6,403 nucleotides of DNA from an uncultured bacterium (GTDB lineage Bacteria > Bacillota > Clostridia > Oscillospirales > Oscillospiraceae), in assembly GCA_905215425.1 (NCBI GenBank), contig CAJMQD010000058.1:1-6403 (forward strand). Reading direction: 5' to 3'. The position numbers were made by a program, and so were the translations under genes. Below the pieces are notes generated by a model that saw only the letters and a list, made by a program, of their open reading frames with translations, was not told the origin of the DNA and did not search any database. Shown here one piece after another: positions 6,115-6,403 of the stretch (the first letter of the stretch is position 1; the number at the start of each line of letters is the position of its first letter).

Positions 6115-6403
6115 GACAGACCCTCCTGATCTCATCAGGTGTCTGATGGTTCAGACCCAGCATATACTCACCCATGACCGAGTCGGTCAGATCGTCAGTC
6201 TCCTCGAAGTAAGCGGCGATTTTGCCGCCGTACATGACGATCAGGCTGTCGGACAGCTCCATAACCTCGTTCAGGTCGGCGGAGACCAGCAGCACCGCAA
6301 TGCCGGAGCGGGACAGCTCTACCAGCTTCTTGCGGATAAACTCGGTGGCGCCCACGTCGATGCCGCGGGTGGGCTGGTCGGCAATGATTAGACAGGGGTC
6401 GTT
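6107..6403 (-). CDS. nupO: Nucleoside ABC transporter ATPase, NupO-like, C-terminal part (cut by window edge)
   Basis: The last 98 codons of a sugar/nucleoside-type ABC ATPase; the frame is open to the right edge, so no start is present (the GTG at 6355 is internal). [19 protein letters not shown] (residues 5-23 of the fragment) is the Walker B and D-loop region of the second nucleotide-binding domain, in the form typical of NupO/RbsA-like proteins. [16 protein letters not shown] (38-53) covers the H-loop. The usual catalytic Glu after Walker B is Gln, and the H-loop His is Ala, so this site is probably poorly or non-catalytic; a degenerate second site is normal in this double-domain family, with the first domain doing most hydrolysis. 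The stop overlaps the start of the NupP-like permease by 8 nt. The full protein would be expected to be about 500 residues with two ATPase domains. The upstream gene is out of view; a BMP-family binding lipoprotein would be expected there. Confidence 0.88.
   Translation of the reverse strand, partial: NDPCLIIADQPTRGIDVGATEFIRKKLVELSRSGIAVLLVSADLNEVMELSDSLIVMYGGKIAAYFEETDDLTDSVMGEYMLGLNHQTPDEIRRVCHE
6121..6127 (-). promoter_or_regulatory. Ribosome binding site deciding the NupP-like start
   Basis: AGGAGGG on the minus strand, 6 nt before the ATG at 6114. It lies downstream of the alternative in-frame ATG at 6135, so the longer 388-residue reading would have its ribosome binding site inside the coding sequence. 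The shorter product is preferred. Confidence 0.85.

Noticed and set aside
6115..6135. In-frame upstream ATG giving a 388-residue NupP-like protein
   Set aside because: The AGGAGGG ribosome binding site lies between it and the ATG at 6114, so the shorter form is the likely product.

Overview
The window is about 60% GC by eye, and every convincing gene lies on the minus strand. It reads as a stretch of chromosome from a GC-rich anaerobic Firmicute, most plausibly a gut clostridium of the Oscillospirales type. The grounds are the Firmicutes-style SerC and SerA sequences, a Nup/Bmp-type nucleoside ABC transporter like that of Bacillus and Streptococcus, strong AGGAGG-type ribosome binding sites, compact operons with ATGA overlaps, and intrinsic terminators with U-tracts. 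The taxonomic placement is an inference and was not tested.

In the direction of transcription (from the right end leftwards) there are three units. First, a nucleoside ABC importer: the C-terminal end of a NupO-like ATPase (6107-6403, cut by the window edge), a NupP-like permease (4969-6114) and a NupQ-like permease (4002-4967). Their reading frames overlap or are 1 nt apart, and the unit ends in a 30-nt perfect palindrome with a U-tract (3957-3992). Second, two different inosine/uridine-preferring nucleoside hydrolases, 2920-3879 (GTG start) and 1991-2923. They are coupled by a 4-nt ATGA overlap and end in a 17-bp-stem terminator (1896-1937). Third, the serine biosynthesis pair: serC (562-1644), driven from a near-consensus sigma-A promoter (1725-1754), followed by the first 99 codons of serA (1-297, cut by the window edge).

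The first two units make a coherent scavenging module. Nucleosides enter through the ABC importer and are cleaved in the cytoplasm to free base and ribose by two hydrolases that probably differ in specificity. The third unit converts 3-phosphoglycerate to 3-phosphohydroxypyruvate (SerA) and then to O-phosphoserine (SerC).

The parts least explained by ordinary genes are non-coding. A 190-bp element with 9-bp terminal inverted repeats sits between serC and serA; its internal hairpins are better paired in the serC-to-serA RNA than on the other strand. The serC leader carries three alternating AATGGG/CCCATT repeats at the promoter, and a hairpin that places the Shine-Dalgarno GGGG in its loop directly before the start codon. 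I see no clearly new protein system in this window.
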